Assembly: GCA_002898355.1 (NCBI GenBank)
Contig: BEHD01000001.1
Coordinates: forward strand, 62,001 to 126,000
Origin: an archaeon HR01
Lineage (GTDB): Archaea > Thermoproteota > Nitrososphaeria_A > Caldarchaeales > Caldarchaeaceae
DNA length: 64,000 nt
Direction: 5' to 3'
Shown here: piece after piece, positions 16,271 to 24,586 of the stretch
Layout of the letters: each line of letters starts with the position of its first letter
How positions within the stretch are numbered: position 1 is the first letter of the stretch
Position numbers and translations under genes: made by a program
The notes under the pieces: model-generated
Told to the model about the DNA's origin: nothing
The model's input: the letters and a program-made list of their open reading frames with translations, nothing else
Databases searched by the model: none

Positions 16271-17344
16271 ATGAGCGGGGAATATGCCGATGAGCTGAGA
16301 GATTTGGCCAACATGATTCCAGACAGCATCGCACCGCTAAAGGTAGTCGTGATGCCAGATTTTTTCCTAGACCACTTCCTATACTATCCCAAATCTCTGG
16401 AGCAGTTTAAAGATGAAGTCACTAGTGTTTACAATAGAAAGGGAGGGGAGATAGCTGGTTATCGGCAGAGGATAGCGATTGGCGGGAACGCTGTGAACAC
16501 AGCTGTTGCTCTGGCATCTCTGGGTGCTATGGTTGTGGCGATCGTAAAAACAAGCCCCTTAGGTCTAAAGCTACTCGAGCATATGGCTCCTCCCCGTGTT
16601 GATCTATCTCTCGTGCATGTTGACGGTGAATTATCCCTTGCCTTTAATATAGAGGTTGAGGGTGTGAACGTTATGTTCGGTGATTCTAAAGGATTAGACC
16701 TAGATTTCGGAAGCATGCGTGATAAAGAACTTGCGGTGTTGAGAGGGGCCGATTATGTATGCGTGTTCAACTGGGTGTATAACAGGTCTGGAACAGCTCT
16801 AGCCGCCGAGGTCTTCAGATATGTTAAGAGCTATGGCGTGGGAAAGACACTTCTCGACATCTCCGACCCCACACCTAGGCTGTCTGAGATACCAGAGCTA
16901 ATCGAGCAGGTGCTCGAGCCAAACCTTGTCGACATCCTTTGTTTGAACGAAAACGAGGCCTATATACTCGCCTCGCAAATAGATGAAAAATCGGGTATTA
17001 GGCCGCCTGATGCGGAGCCGTCGGCCATCCCTACGGTGATGGCTGAAAAAATCAGCAAGCACATTCGTTCAAGGGTCGACCTTCACACGCCCGATTATTC
17101 TCTCTCCTTCAAAGATGGGAAGTTGCTGGCTATGGCTCCGAGCTTCAAGGTTAGGGTGTTGAGGGTTACAGGTGCGGGAGACGTGTGGACGGCGGCAAAC
17201 ATAGTTGGAGAGTCTATGAGGTTGTCAGACAGGCACCGCCTCCTGTTAGCCAACGCAGCCGCAGCCATCTACATATCCGAGCCAAACGTGAAATATCCTA
17301 ACCTAAGGGACATCAAGTCATTTATCATGAAATCGTTGACGTAA
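16271..17344 (+). CDS. PfkB-family carbohydrate kinase
   Basis: The 357-residue protein has the ribokinase fold with Gly-Gly-Asn-Ala-Val-Asn-Thr-Ala-Val-Ala near residue 75 and the catalytic loop Thr-Gly-Ala-Gly-Asp-Val-Trp-Thr-Ala-Ala (about residue 304-313, Asp as base). The usual Ala-Phe after Asp is Val-Trp, as in some archaeal kinases. It phosphorylates a sugar or nucleoside; the pairing with an SIS enzyme suggests a 6-phosphosugar pathway. ATG 16271 is chosen because a TTTAACCTATATT box lies about 30 bases upstream and the frame upstream of it is non-protein-like. Confidence 0.8.
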   Translation: MSGEYADELRDLANMIPDSIAPLKVVVMPDFFLDHFLYYPKSLEQFKDEVTSVYNRKGGEIAGYRQRIAIGGNAVNTAVALASLGAMVVAIVKTSPLGLKLLEHMAPPRVDLSLVHVDGELSLAFNIEVEGVNVMFGDSKGLDLDFGSMRDKELAVLRGADYVCVFNWVYNRSGTALAAEVFRYVKSYGVGKTLLDISDPTPRLSEIPELIEQVLEPNLVDILCLNENEAYILASQIDEKSGIRPPDAEPSAIPTVMAEKISKHIRSRVDLHTPDYSLSFKDGKLLAMAPSFKVRVLRVTGAGDVWTAANIVGESMRLSDRHRLLLANAAAAIYISEPNVKYPNLRDIKSFIMKSLT

Positions 17345-17354
17345 ATGAAGCGGT

Positions 17355-18518
17355 TTAAAGCCAGAGCCTTGGAGGTAGTATCCTTTCAATTTTTGCCGGC
17401 GGTCTAATGCCGTATGCGGGAAAGGCCCCCCTCTCCCTAAAGACGTTATGATATCGTTCCACCTTTCTCGGATCAAGCTCGACTCCTAGGCCAGGGCTCT
17501 CCGGAACTTTAATGGCACCTCTTTCGAAGACGAAAGGCTCCTTTATTACGTCATCTTCCAGACGCATGTATAGTGTCTGGTTTGGATAGAGAAAATTCGG
17601 TGTTGATGCCACCAGATGTAGTATAGCTGCAACACCTAAGCCGAGATCTACTCCTGTGTGGGCAACGACTGGGAGGCCGGCCATTTCGCAGATGGCGCAG
17701 GCCTTTTTCGAGTTAAGCAGTCCTCCCTGCAGGTCGGGGTCTATGTGTGAGAAGATGTCAATCGACCGTTCCATCACTAGCTGAAGTATCTCATGCGGTG
17801 TTGAGGCACTGTCTCCTGATGCTATCGGCGTCCGCACCGATTGTTTAACCATCTTGAGTCCATAAGCAGCAGTAGGCTCCTCCACGAACTCCAAGTCGTA
17901 TTTCTCGAGTTTGTTAATCATTCTCACAGCCTCCCCCGGCGTCCATCCCCGGTTAGCATCAACTCTGATTCTAATGTCGTCCCCCAACCCCTCTCTGAGC
18001 ACCTTCACACGTTCGATATCGTCTTTAGGGTTGAGTGCTACCTTGATGTAGAATGTGTTGAAGCCTTCTTCGGCAAATCGTTCTGCCTCTTTCACCATCT
18101 CTTCTGGACGTCTTATCCAGAGCCATGGAGCGAACTCGATATCTTCTCTGACAGCTCCGCCGAGAATTCTGTATAGAGGCTTGTCCAGCTCCTTCGCAAC
18201 CAGGTCCCAGAGAGCTGTTTCGACTCCCGCGAATACTAGGTCAACAACGTGTTGATACCCTAATGCCCCAAGCTTGTGATAAATTTTCTCTATATTGGAT
18301 GGGTCCTCACCAACTAGAAGCGATTTGAATACTTTCAACGTTTCAACGGCGTATCCTAAATCCACGAAGGGCACGCTCTCCCCCAAACCCGTTAATCCAT
18401 CGTCAGCGTCGACTTCTATGAGTAAAGCCGTTACACCCTCCCTTACGCCCCATGCCCAATGTTCCGGCTCTCTGTAAGGGACAGACACAGGCGTGAATCG
18501 CAGGTCTCTTATCTTCAC
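17355..18518 (-). CDS. Enolase-superfamily enzyme (mandelate racemase / muconate lactonising type)
   Basis: From GTG 18518 the product has 387 residues with the N-terminal capping domain and C-terminal barrel of the superfamily. Motifs: Phe-Tyr-Ile-Lys-Val-Ala-Leu (base on strand 2), Arg-Ile-Arg-Val-Asp-Ala-Asn-Arg-Gly-Trp (metal Asp), Glu-Phe-Val-Glu-Glu-Pro-Thr (metal Glu), Ile-Ala-Ser-Gly-Asp-Ser (third ligand is Asp) and Val-Ala-His-Thr-Gly-Val-Asp. Such enzymes abstract the alpha-proton of a carboxylate, giving dehydration, racemisation or cycloisomerisation. The substrate is not predictable; a sugar acid is possible given the neighbours. A TTTACATA box lies about 27 bases before the chosen GTG, so earlier in-frame starts are unlikely. 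Confidence 0.82.
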   Translation of the reverse strand: MKIRDLRFTPVSVPYREPEHWAWGVREGVTALLIEVDADDGLTGLGESVPFVDLGYAVETLKVFKSLLVGEDPSNIEKIYHKLGALGYQHVVDLVFAGVETALWDLVAKELDKPLYRILGGAVREDIEFAPWLWIRRPEEMVKEAERFAEEGFNTFYIKVALNPKDDIERVKVLREGLGDDIRIRVDANRGWTPGEAVRMINKLEKYDLEFVEEPTAAYGLKMVKQSVRTPIASGDSASTPHEILQLVMERSIDIFSHIDPDLQGGLLNSKKACAICEMAGLPVVAHTGVDLGLGVAAILHLVASTPNFLYPNQTLYMRLEDDVIKEPFVFERGAIKVPESPGLGVELDPRKVERYHNVFRERGAFPAYGIRPPAKIERILPPRLWL

Positions 18519-18600
18519 GCAGCCATGAAAGCTACACTTGTATGTAAAGGTAGCGGCTCGACAAGACACCAGTCACAATATGAAGTTGGTGGATAGGTTT

Positions 18601-19428
18601 CTATTTGCTGGTAAACCCTCCATCCACCACTATGGCGGTGCCTGTGATGTACCTCGCCTCATCGGAGGCCAGCCACAGTACCACATTGGTTATATCTTGC
18701 GGCTCGAGTAAAGGCTTTTCAAAATCTTCGTACCCCGGAAAGAGTGAATAAGCTCCTTGTAGCCGGCTAATCTCTTCGGCGAAACCTGGGTAAGCCTTGG
18801 AATACATATGGAAGGCGGCTGTTCCCACGTCTCCGGGGCAGACAGCATTAACCGTTATCCAGTAGGGCGCCAGCTCCTGTGCCAAGACCTTGGTCAAACC
18901 GATCAAACCATGTTTGGAGGCCACGTAATGCGCCATGCCAGGCGTACCGACGAGGCCTTCAGTGGAAGATATGTTGATTATCCTGCCGTACCTGTTTTTT
19001 ATCATGAAGGGAGCCACATATTTTGAACAGAGGAAAGCCCCCTTCAAATTTACGTTTATGACCATATCCCACATCTCCTCGCTCATGTCCACAACCTTAG
19101 CCACTGAAGCTATACCAGCATTGTTAACTAAGATATCAATCCTTCCAAAAGTGTTTACGGCCTTCTCTACCATATCTTTAACCTCAGAACCCTTGCTCAC
19201 ATCGGCTATGATGGGCAAGGCTCTTACACCCATCTGCCTTATCTCATCGGCTAGATTTTCTAGTTCATCTCGTCTACCCATTGGTATAGGCGCTGAAGGG
19301 ATTTCCCTGCAGACATCATTGATTACAACGTCGGCGCCCTCACGTGCAAAACCAAGCGCGTGAGACCTACCCATACCTCTGGCGGCTCCGGTTACAAGAG
19401 CAACCTTGCCAGCGAATCTCCCTCCCAT
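18601..19428 (-). CDS. SDR oxidoreductase with extended NAD-binding insert (mycofactocin-type subfamily)
   Basis: The 275-residue enzyme has Thr-Gly-Ala-Ala-Arg-Gly-Met-Gly (13-20), Asn-Asn-Ala-Gly, catalytic Ser in Ile-Asn-Ile-Ser-Ser-Thr and Tyr-Val-Ala-Ser-Lys. After strand 2 (Val-Val-Ile-Asn-Asp-Val-Cys) there is an insert of about 20 residues (Ser-Ala-Pro-Ile-Pro-Met-Gly...) like that of SDRs that hold NAD tightly and pass electrons to mycofactocin. No mycofactocin biosynthesis gene occurs in the window, so tight NAD binding may serve another carrier. It lies 9 bases after the MBL gene and is likely co-transcribed. Confidence 0.82.
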   Translation of the reverse strand: MGGRFAGKVALVTGAARGMGRSHALGFAREGADVVINDVCREIPSAPIPMGRRDELENLADEIRQMGVRALPIIADVSKGSEVKDMVEKAVNTFGRIDILVNNAGIASVAKVVDMSEEMWDMVINVNLKGAFLCSKYVAPFMIKNRYGRIINISSTEGLVGTPGMAHYVASKHGLIGLTKVLAQELAPYWITVNAVCPGDVGTAAFHMYSKAYPGFAEEISRLQGAYSLFPGYEDFEKPLLEPQDITNVVLWLASDEARYITGTAIVVDGGFTSK

Positions 19429-19437
19429 GCTCCCCCC

Positions 19438-20397
19438 TCAATTAAGCACCCATGCGGGCACACCGTCTCTCATGACAGCCTTCAAAAGCCCCTTGGAAAC
19501 CATGAGGTCAACATGCCCACTAACCGGGTATGCGAGGTCCCATTTAGCCTCCTCGGGCCAAAGCCTATACCTAGCGTAAACTTCTTCAATGATCCGCTTC
19601 AGAGTTAGCGGCTCTCCTGCTTCTTTGTGCACCTCTACAATAACATTCTCCAGTTCCGAGACAAATTGTAGACTCTCCTGTAGGAAGCGGTCAGCTTCAT
19701 CACCCAACATCTCATCAAAATGCGCTGTGTAAATGCGGTTGGGACGCATCTCCATAAGCATTCTAATGCTTGAAACATATTCGTCAGGGTAGAGGTAGGA
19801 TGGTGGGAGAGCAGGCCTTCCATCGCTGGCTGGAATATACTTCCAGAGCACGGCGTCACCTATGTATATCGCCCTGTCTCGCCGGTCGTACAGCGAAATG
19901 TGTCCCTTGCTATGTCCGGGTGTGTGCAAAACCTTGAGGCGTCTCTTATCGTCTATTCTGATCTCTTCGCCGCCGTTGACGAGCAAATCGAGGGGGGTGG
20001 GTTCTCCCATCATGGACCGCAACTCAGCTTTTACATTATCGGGGAGAGCTATGCCATGCTCTCGCTCGAACTGTAAATACCTTAAGTTCATCGTGTTTTC
20101 AGGGCTCTCAATCTGAGACCTGTCAAATTGGTGTGCCGTTAAGACCGTTCTCGGCGACAGCTTCTTCAACTCAGAATTTCCTCCAAAATGGTCGGCGTCG
20201 CAGTGGGTGTTTAGAGCTAATGTTATCTCATTGAGTTGCATCCCTATCTCGGACATGTATCTAGCCAGCTCCGCTGCGGGGGTGTTGGCTATACCGGTGT
20301 CTAGTAAGACGTTCACGTCACCTGTATACAAGTACAGGTAGAGCTTTCGTCTACCCAATCGAACCTCAATCCTATGCACGCCATCAGAAATCTCCAT
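19438..20397 (-). CDS. MBL-fold metallohydrolase
   Basis: The 319-residue product carries the metallo-beta-lactamase metal site: His-Cys-Asp-Ala-Asp-His-Phe-Gly-Gly (about residues 66-74), His in Thr-Pro-Gly-His-Ser-Lys-Gly-His, Asp in Tyr-Ile-Gly-Asp-Ala, and a late Thr-Ala-His-Phe-Asp. The C-terminal 80 residues are helical, as in glyoxalase-II-like or lactonase forms. It hydrolyses a thioester, lactone or similar bond. ATG 20397 has a GGTGGAG site 8 bases before; an upstream ATG at 20418 is also possible. It is divergent from the importer operon and shares its promoter region. Confidence 0.82.
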   Translation of the reverse strand: MEISDGVHRIEVRLGRRKLYLYLYTGDVNVLLDTGIANTPAAELARYMSEIGMQLNEITLALNTHCDADHFGGNSELKKLSPRTVLTAHQFDRSQIESPENTMNLRYLQFEREHGIALPDNVKAELRSMMGEPTPLDLLVNGGEEIRIDDKRRLKVLHTPGHSKGHISLYDRRDRAIYIGDAVLWKYIPASDGRPALPPSYLYPDEYVSSIRMLMEMRPNRIYTAHFDEMLGDEADRFLQESLQFVSELENVIVEVHKEAGEPLTLKRIIEEVYARYRLWPEEAKWDLAYPVSGHVDLMVSKGLLKAVMRDGVPAWVLN

Positions 20398-20445
20398 CAA
20401 AAACGCTCCACCCACCATTAGATAAAAATATTGCCTTCCGGAAAG

Positions 20446-20456
20446 CCTTATATCGC
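20446..20456. promoter_or_regulatory. Shared box A between MBL gene and importer operon
   Basis: CCTTATATCGC reads as a TATA-like box in both directions. On the plus strand its centre is about 27 bases before GTG 20478; on the minus strand it predicts a start near 20424, upstream of the MBL gene. A single element may therefore serve both. Confidence 0.4.
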
Positions 20457-20477
20457 AGCGAGAGATTATTGATTAAT

Positions 20478-21830
20478 GTGAGCGAAAAAACCACTACAGA
20501 TAGACGTGGTTTATTGAGGATGGCGGGCGGTATTGCTGGTGGGTTAGTTGTGGGGGGTGTTATAGGTGCGCTAGCTTTTCCGCGTGGGGCTGAGACGGTC
20601 ACCGTGACGGGCACTATAACGAGAGAGGTGACAAAGGAAGTAACGAAGGAGGTCGAGGTTCCTGTTGCGAAGAAAGGGTGGGAAGGAAGGAAGTGGATTC
20701 CGATAGTCAACAAATTCATGACGTTTAAAGAGGTGCAGGATACGCTGGCGAGCGAAGGCACAGGTATCGTCGCCAACTGGACATATTGGGGCCTCACGGA
20801 CACCGCTTTCGCCCAAGAGTTCAAGGACTATGTGGCTGCAATGTATGATGTTGATGTTAAGCTCCGCATACTTGGAACACAGGAGGCAAAAGGCGGCTTC
20901 ATGTTCCAGCTCTACTCGGCTTACGCGGCAGGGCTCAAGGCACCATACGACCTAATGCATCTAGAATCCAACTTCTTTGAAGAGGCTATAGCAAAGAATG
21001 TGGCTGAACCCTTCCTACCATCACCGCTTGTACCCAATATGCAGCTTGTGGACTACTACTTCCTAAATCTGCCATACGGTATCCAGTTCCAGAACCACGC
21101 TTTGGCCAACTTCACCGTAAACACCAAGCAGGTGGGCAGCTGGTTCAACTCATGGAAGTCTCTTGCCGATTCGCGGCTTAAAGAAAAAATAACGCTATGG
21201 GTTTTCGAGGACAATGGGTTCTGGGGGTTCTTGGTGGTGCTCGCGGAGGAGCTCGGGAAAAACTACAAGAACCCAGACGATATGAAAGAAGTTTTGAGGT
21301 GGTTGGCGGAGAACGTCCACCCCAACGTCATAAAATACACCAGTGATGAGGCGGAGCTGGATGAGCTGCTGGGGAGGGATATAAGCTGGGCCTCTGCATA
21401 CTGGTGCGCTCTAGCGGAGGGGTATTCTGTAACAAGGCCAGAGCTAAAGGGGAGTCAGGTTCTTCCATGGCAATTCAACAGCTCCCATGTGAACCTTCCA
21501 GGAATATTCTGGATTCCTAAGAACGTCGAACATCCACTCATGGCTCAGGTTCTCGCTGACTTCTACATCAGCCCGTTACATCAGCTACCCGACATAAACA
21601 AATATACCCAGTACACTAAAGAGCTCTGGCTTAGAACCGAGGAGGGTCTGCTAGGACCTGACTATGCCCAATACGTTCCCGACTGGGTGAACAACTTAGG
21701 ACCTAAAGGAATACACGAGGTTTACCCCACCATCGAGCAGGCGAGGCAGTTTCCCAAGATTGACTGGGTATACGTGAATGAAAACGCAAACGAATGGATC
21801 AACACGTATAAGGAATTGATAGGGGCTTAG
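20478..21830 (+). CDS. Tat-exported extracellular solute-binding protein (PotD-like)
   Basis: From GTG 20478 the product has 450 residues. The N-terminus has a twin-arginine motif (Thr-Thr-Asp-Arg9-Arg10-Gly-Leu-Leu-Arg) followed by an Ala/Gly/Val hydrophobic stretch up to about residue 34, then a Thr/Val/Glu-rich linker that keeps it off the membrane. The rest fits the family-1 / PotD-like binding fold, with Trp- and Tyr-rich ligand-facing loops. It delivers a small solute to the two permeases encoded next. PotD-like ABC systems carry polyamines, opines and related compounds. The leader codon is preceded by a box A about 27 bases upstream. Confidence 0.82.
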   Translation: MSEKTTTDRRGLLRMAGGIAGGLVVGGVIGALAFPRGAETVTVTGTITREVTKEVTKEVEVPVAKKGWEGRKWIPIVNKFMTFKEVQDTLASEGTGIVANWTYWGLTDTAFAQEFKDYVAAMYDVDVKLRILGTQEAKGGFMFQLYSAYAAGLKAPYDLMHLESNFFEEAIAKNVAEPFLPSPLVPNMQLVDYYFLNLPYGIQFQNHALANFTVNTKQVGSWFNSWKSLADSRLKEKITLWVFEDNGFWGFLVVLAEELGKNYKNPDDMKEVLRWLAENVHPNVIKYTSDEAELDELLGRDISWASAYWCALAEGYSVTRPELKGSQVLPWQFNSSHVNLPGIFWIPKNVEHPLMAQVLADFYISPLHQLPDINKYTQYTKELWLRTEEGLLGPDYAQYVPDWVNNLGPKGIHEVYPTIEQARQFPKIDWVYVNENANEWINTYKELIGA

Positions 21831-21844
21831 GCGAAGACAAAGCT

Positions 21845-22681
21845 ATGCCGCCCGACGACCGGGGCAAGGCAGTACTATCGCTCATGCCCGCCCTAATGCT
21901 CCAAACCCTTTTTTTCCTCATCCCTGTTTCGATGATTTTTATCGTAAGCTTCACAGCCAAAGATTCATTCTTTTTCGAGCCAAAATACGTCCTTGATAAT
22001 TTTATCCGGATGTTCAGGGTATACAGGATAGACTTCCAGAATACGCTCTTGTTAGCTGGGATTGCAGGACTTATAGACGTCGTTCTAGCCTATCCTTTTG
22101 CCTACATTCTGTTAAGAAAGGTGAGAAGGTTTGCCGATGTTTTCAGGGCGATATTGATTATTCCGCTGTTCGGAGAGCTATACATAGCATATGGATTATT
22201 TTATCTTACACTCCCCGGCGGCCCCCTTTCCTACATTTTTGAAGCGCTTGGCATACCTCCTTTGGCGGCCCTATATTCTTTCCCTATGACCATCTTGGGC
22301 TTGACCATCTATACCTTCCCATTCGTAGTCTACAACATAGGTATCTCGCTCCAGGGCATCGACAAGTCACTTGAAGAAGCAGCCCTCTGCTTAGGTGAGA
22401 GTAGGTTGGGGACGTTCTTTAGAATTATTCTTCCACTGAGCATGCCCGGCCTCTTAAGCGGATGGCTAATCAGCTTCGGATGGAACCTCGGAGCCTTCGC
22501 TATACCAGTGCTACTAGGCGGCCCCATCCTCGGCTCAAGGGTTCTCTCCGTCCAGATATGGACAACGAGTTTGGTCACTTCAGATTTCGGCATGGGGGCC
22601 GCGTTGGGGGTAGTGGTCGTGTTGGCAACAACGGCTATTTTCTTCGCGGTCCTTAAACTAACTAGAGGTGTTCTGGTATGA
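21845..22681 (+). CDS. ABC importer permease 1 (PotB-like)
   Basis: This 278-residue protein has six hydrophobic spans and the permease coupling segment Glu-Glu-Ala-Ala-Leu-Cys-Leu-Gly-Glu-Ser (about 178-187), the EAA loop that docks on the ATPase. It follows the binding-protein gene by 14 bases and overlaps the second permease by 4 bases. It forms one half of the membrane channel. Confidence 0.9.
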   Translation: MPPDDRGKAVLSLMPALMLQTLFFLIPVSMIFIVSFTAKDSFFFEPKYVLDNFIRMFRVYRIDFQNTLLLAGIAGLIDVVLAYPFAYILLRKVRRFADVFRAILIIPLFGELYIAYGLFYLTLPGGPLSYIFEALGIPPLAALYSFPMTILGLTIYTFPFVVYNIGISLQGIDKSLEEAALCLGESRLGTFFRIILPLSMPGLLSGWLISFGWNLGAFAIPVLLGGPILGSRVLSVQIWTTSLVTSDFGMGAALGVVVVLATTAIFFAVLKLTRGVLV

Positions 22682-23493
22682 TGAAACGCCTGTCTCAGGC
22701 TAGGTTGGTTGACAGCGTATCCTACCTCTACCTGATTTTTATCTCAGCTCTCATTTTGCTTCCTCTATCAATCACATTATACAGGGCTGTAGTGGTGGAG
22801 ACTGATAGTGGAGGGTTAACCATAAGCCTTAACTCCTACATGATGATTTCAGAGGCTTTCTGGGAGAAGGTCGGCGTCTCCCTATCAATAGCTATCATCA
22901 CAGTCGTCATCGACGTAGCCATCTCCATACCGGCGGCCTATGCCATGGTAAGGTACAGACTCCGAGGAAAAAGGGCCATACTTACGTACTTGAACGGCGT
23001 CTGGTACGTCCCGGGCATTTCGTATGGTTTATCTCTAGTCTTAGCGTACTTCTTCGTATTCAAGTTCCTACTTGGTTTCTGGGGTTTTGTGGCAGCTTAC
23101 TCCACCGGCTTCATGCTTCTAACATTAATGACCTCTATTGTAGCCTTCAGAAGTCTCGACCCTGTCTACGAAGAGGCGGCTAGATGTCTTGGAGCAGGCA
23201 GGTGGACAACTTTTGCACGGGTAACTCTACCTCTAGTTGGCCCTGGCATAACGGCTGGCGTGCTCCTCGTCCTAGTTCTATCGCTTAACGAGTTTATAAC
23301 AGCACTACTTCTCACCGGACCCACCAGGATAAGCACCGCGCCGCTTCATGTATTTGCGGACATCAGACATGCGGGCATACGTCCATTCGTAGCCGCGGAG
23401 GCCACAGTCTTACAGCTGGTCTCACTCTTGTCCGTCGTCATCTATCTAAAGCTCTTCGGATCAAGGTATTTAAGAGGGACGGTCCTCATCTAA
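22678..23493 (+). CDS. ABC importer permease 2 (PotC-like)
   Basis: A 271-residue six-span permease with the EAA loop Tyr-Glu-Glu-Ala-Ala-Arg-Cys-Leu-Gly-Ala-Gly (about 162-172). It overlaps the stop of the first permease by ATGA and precedes the ATPase gene by 8 bases. It forms the second half of the transmembrane channel. Confidence 0.9.
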   Translation: MMKRLSQARLVDSVSYLYLIFISALILLPLSITLYRAVVVETDSGGLTISLNSYMMISEAFWEKVGVSLSIAIITVVIDVAISIPAAYAMVRYRLRGKRAILTYLNGVWYVPGISYGLSLVLAYFFVFKFLLGFWGFVAAYSTGFMLLTLMTSIVAFRSLDPVYEEAARCLGAGRWTTFARVTLPLVGPGITAGVLLVLVLSLNEFITALLLTGPTRISTAPLHVFADIRHAGIRPFVAAEATVLQLVSLLSVVIYLKLFGSRYLRGTVLI

Positions 23494-23501
23494 AAAACGG
23501 A

Positions 23502-24572
23502 ATGACAGCCGTAGAGGCCATCAATCTTGTAAAGCTATTTGAAGACACGAAGGCTGTAGATGGAGTAAACCTACTCGCTAAGGACGGCGAGTTCATAACA
23601 ATCCTGGGTCCAAGCGGCTGCGGCAAGTCTACCACATTAAGGCTGATAGCAGGCCTACTGACCCCTGACGAGGGGAAGATCTTCTTCGACGGAAAAGATG
23701 TTACAAACCTCCCTCCCAATAAGAGGAACGTCGGGTTTGTCTTTCAGAGGGTAGCTCTCTTTCCCCATATGAGTGTTTCTAAGAACATAGCTTTTGGGCT
23801 AAGAGCTAGAGGCATTCCAAAGAGCGAGCATAGACGACGGATAAAGGAAGTGCTACAACTAGTGCACATGGAGGGCTTTGAGGACAGGCTCCCCTCCCAG
23901 CTAAGCGGCGGCCAAGCCCAAAGGGTTGAAATCGCTAGAGTTCTAGCCCCAGAGCCCGATATCCTCCTCTTTGACGAGCCGCTTAGCAACATAGACGCTA
24001 AACTCAGGGATGAACTCAAGTACGAGATCAGAAGAATACAGAAAGAAACCAAAAAGACGATGATATATGTTACCCATGACCAGTCTGAGGCTTTTACAAT
24101 GTCAGATAGGATATATGTGATGAATAACGGTCGCATCGAGCAGGTTGGCACCCCATTGGACCTCTACAATAGGCCGGCTACACCGTTTGTCGCATCGTTC
24201 ATCGGCTCAAGCAACTTTGTGAAAGGTAAGCTGCGGAAAATCGATCAAGAAAACGCTGTGCTAGAGACTGAGGCCGGCGACATCAAGGTAAGGGGTTTTG
24301 ATCCGACGATAAAAGAAGGTGATGCGATGGCGTTGATTAGGCCAGAGGACATCAAAATAATTCAGCCAAGTGATGTTGGAGCACACCTTAACGTGCTTGA
24401 CGGTAGAGTGGAGGAGGCTATATTCATCGGAAACACTGTTAGGCTAAACGTAAATGTTAACGGGCTTCTGATTAAAGCTGATGTTTACGGAGAGGATAGA
24501 TACATGTGTCTAGGGCTGAAGGATAAGAATGTGAAGATAGCCGTCGACAAGATAGCCATAATAACCGCATAG
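23502..24572 (+). CDS. ABC importer ATPase (PotA/MalK type)
   Basis: The 356-residue ATPase shows Walker A Gly-Pro-Ser-Gly-Cys-Gly-Lys-Ser-Thr (about 34-42), Q-loop in Val-Phe-Gln-Arg, signature Leu-Ser-Gly-Gly-Gln-Ala-Gln-Arg, Walker B Leu-Leu-Phe-Asp-Glu-Pro-Leu-Ser-Asn and the switch His in Val-Thr-His-Asp-Gln. The last 120 residues form the TOBE/OB regulatory domain of MalK-like ATPases (Ile-Arg-Pro-Glu-Asp-Ile). It energises the importer; with both permeases and the binding protein it makes a complete system. Confidence 0.94.
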   Translation: MTAVEAINLVKLFEDTKAVDGVNLLAKDGEFITILGPSGCGKSTTLRLIAGLLTPDEGKIFFDGKDVTNLPPNKRNVGFVFQRVALFPHMSVSKNIAFGLRARGIPKSEHRRRIKEVLQLVHMEGFEDRLPSQLSGGQAQRVEIARVLAPEPDILLFDEPLSNIDAKLRDELKYEIRRIQKETKKTMIYVTHDQSEAFTMSDRIYVMNNGRIEQVGTPLDLYNRPATPFVASFIGSSNFVKGKLRKIDQENAVLETEAGDIKVRGFDPTIKEGDAMALIRPEDIKIIQPSDVGAHLNVLDGRVEEAIFIGNTVRLNVNVNGLLIKADVYGEDRYMCLGLKDKNVKIAVDKIAIITA

Positions 24573-24586
24573 CTCGGTGCCTTGAG

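Noticed and set aside
20384-20824. Long minus-strand frame opposite the solute-binding protein start
   Set aside because: It overlaps the Tat signal and promoter region and is Thr/Ser/Pro-rich in the way of antisense frames.
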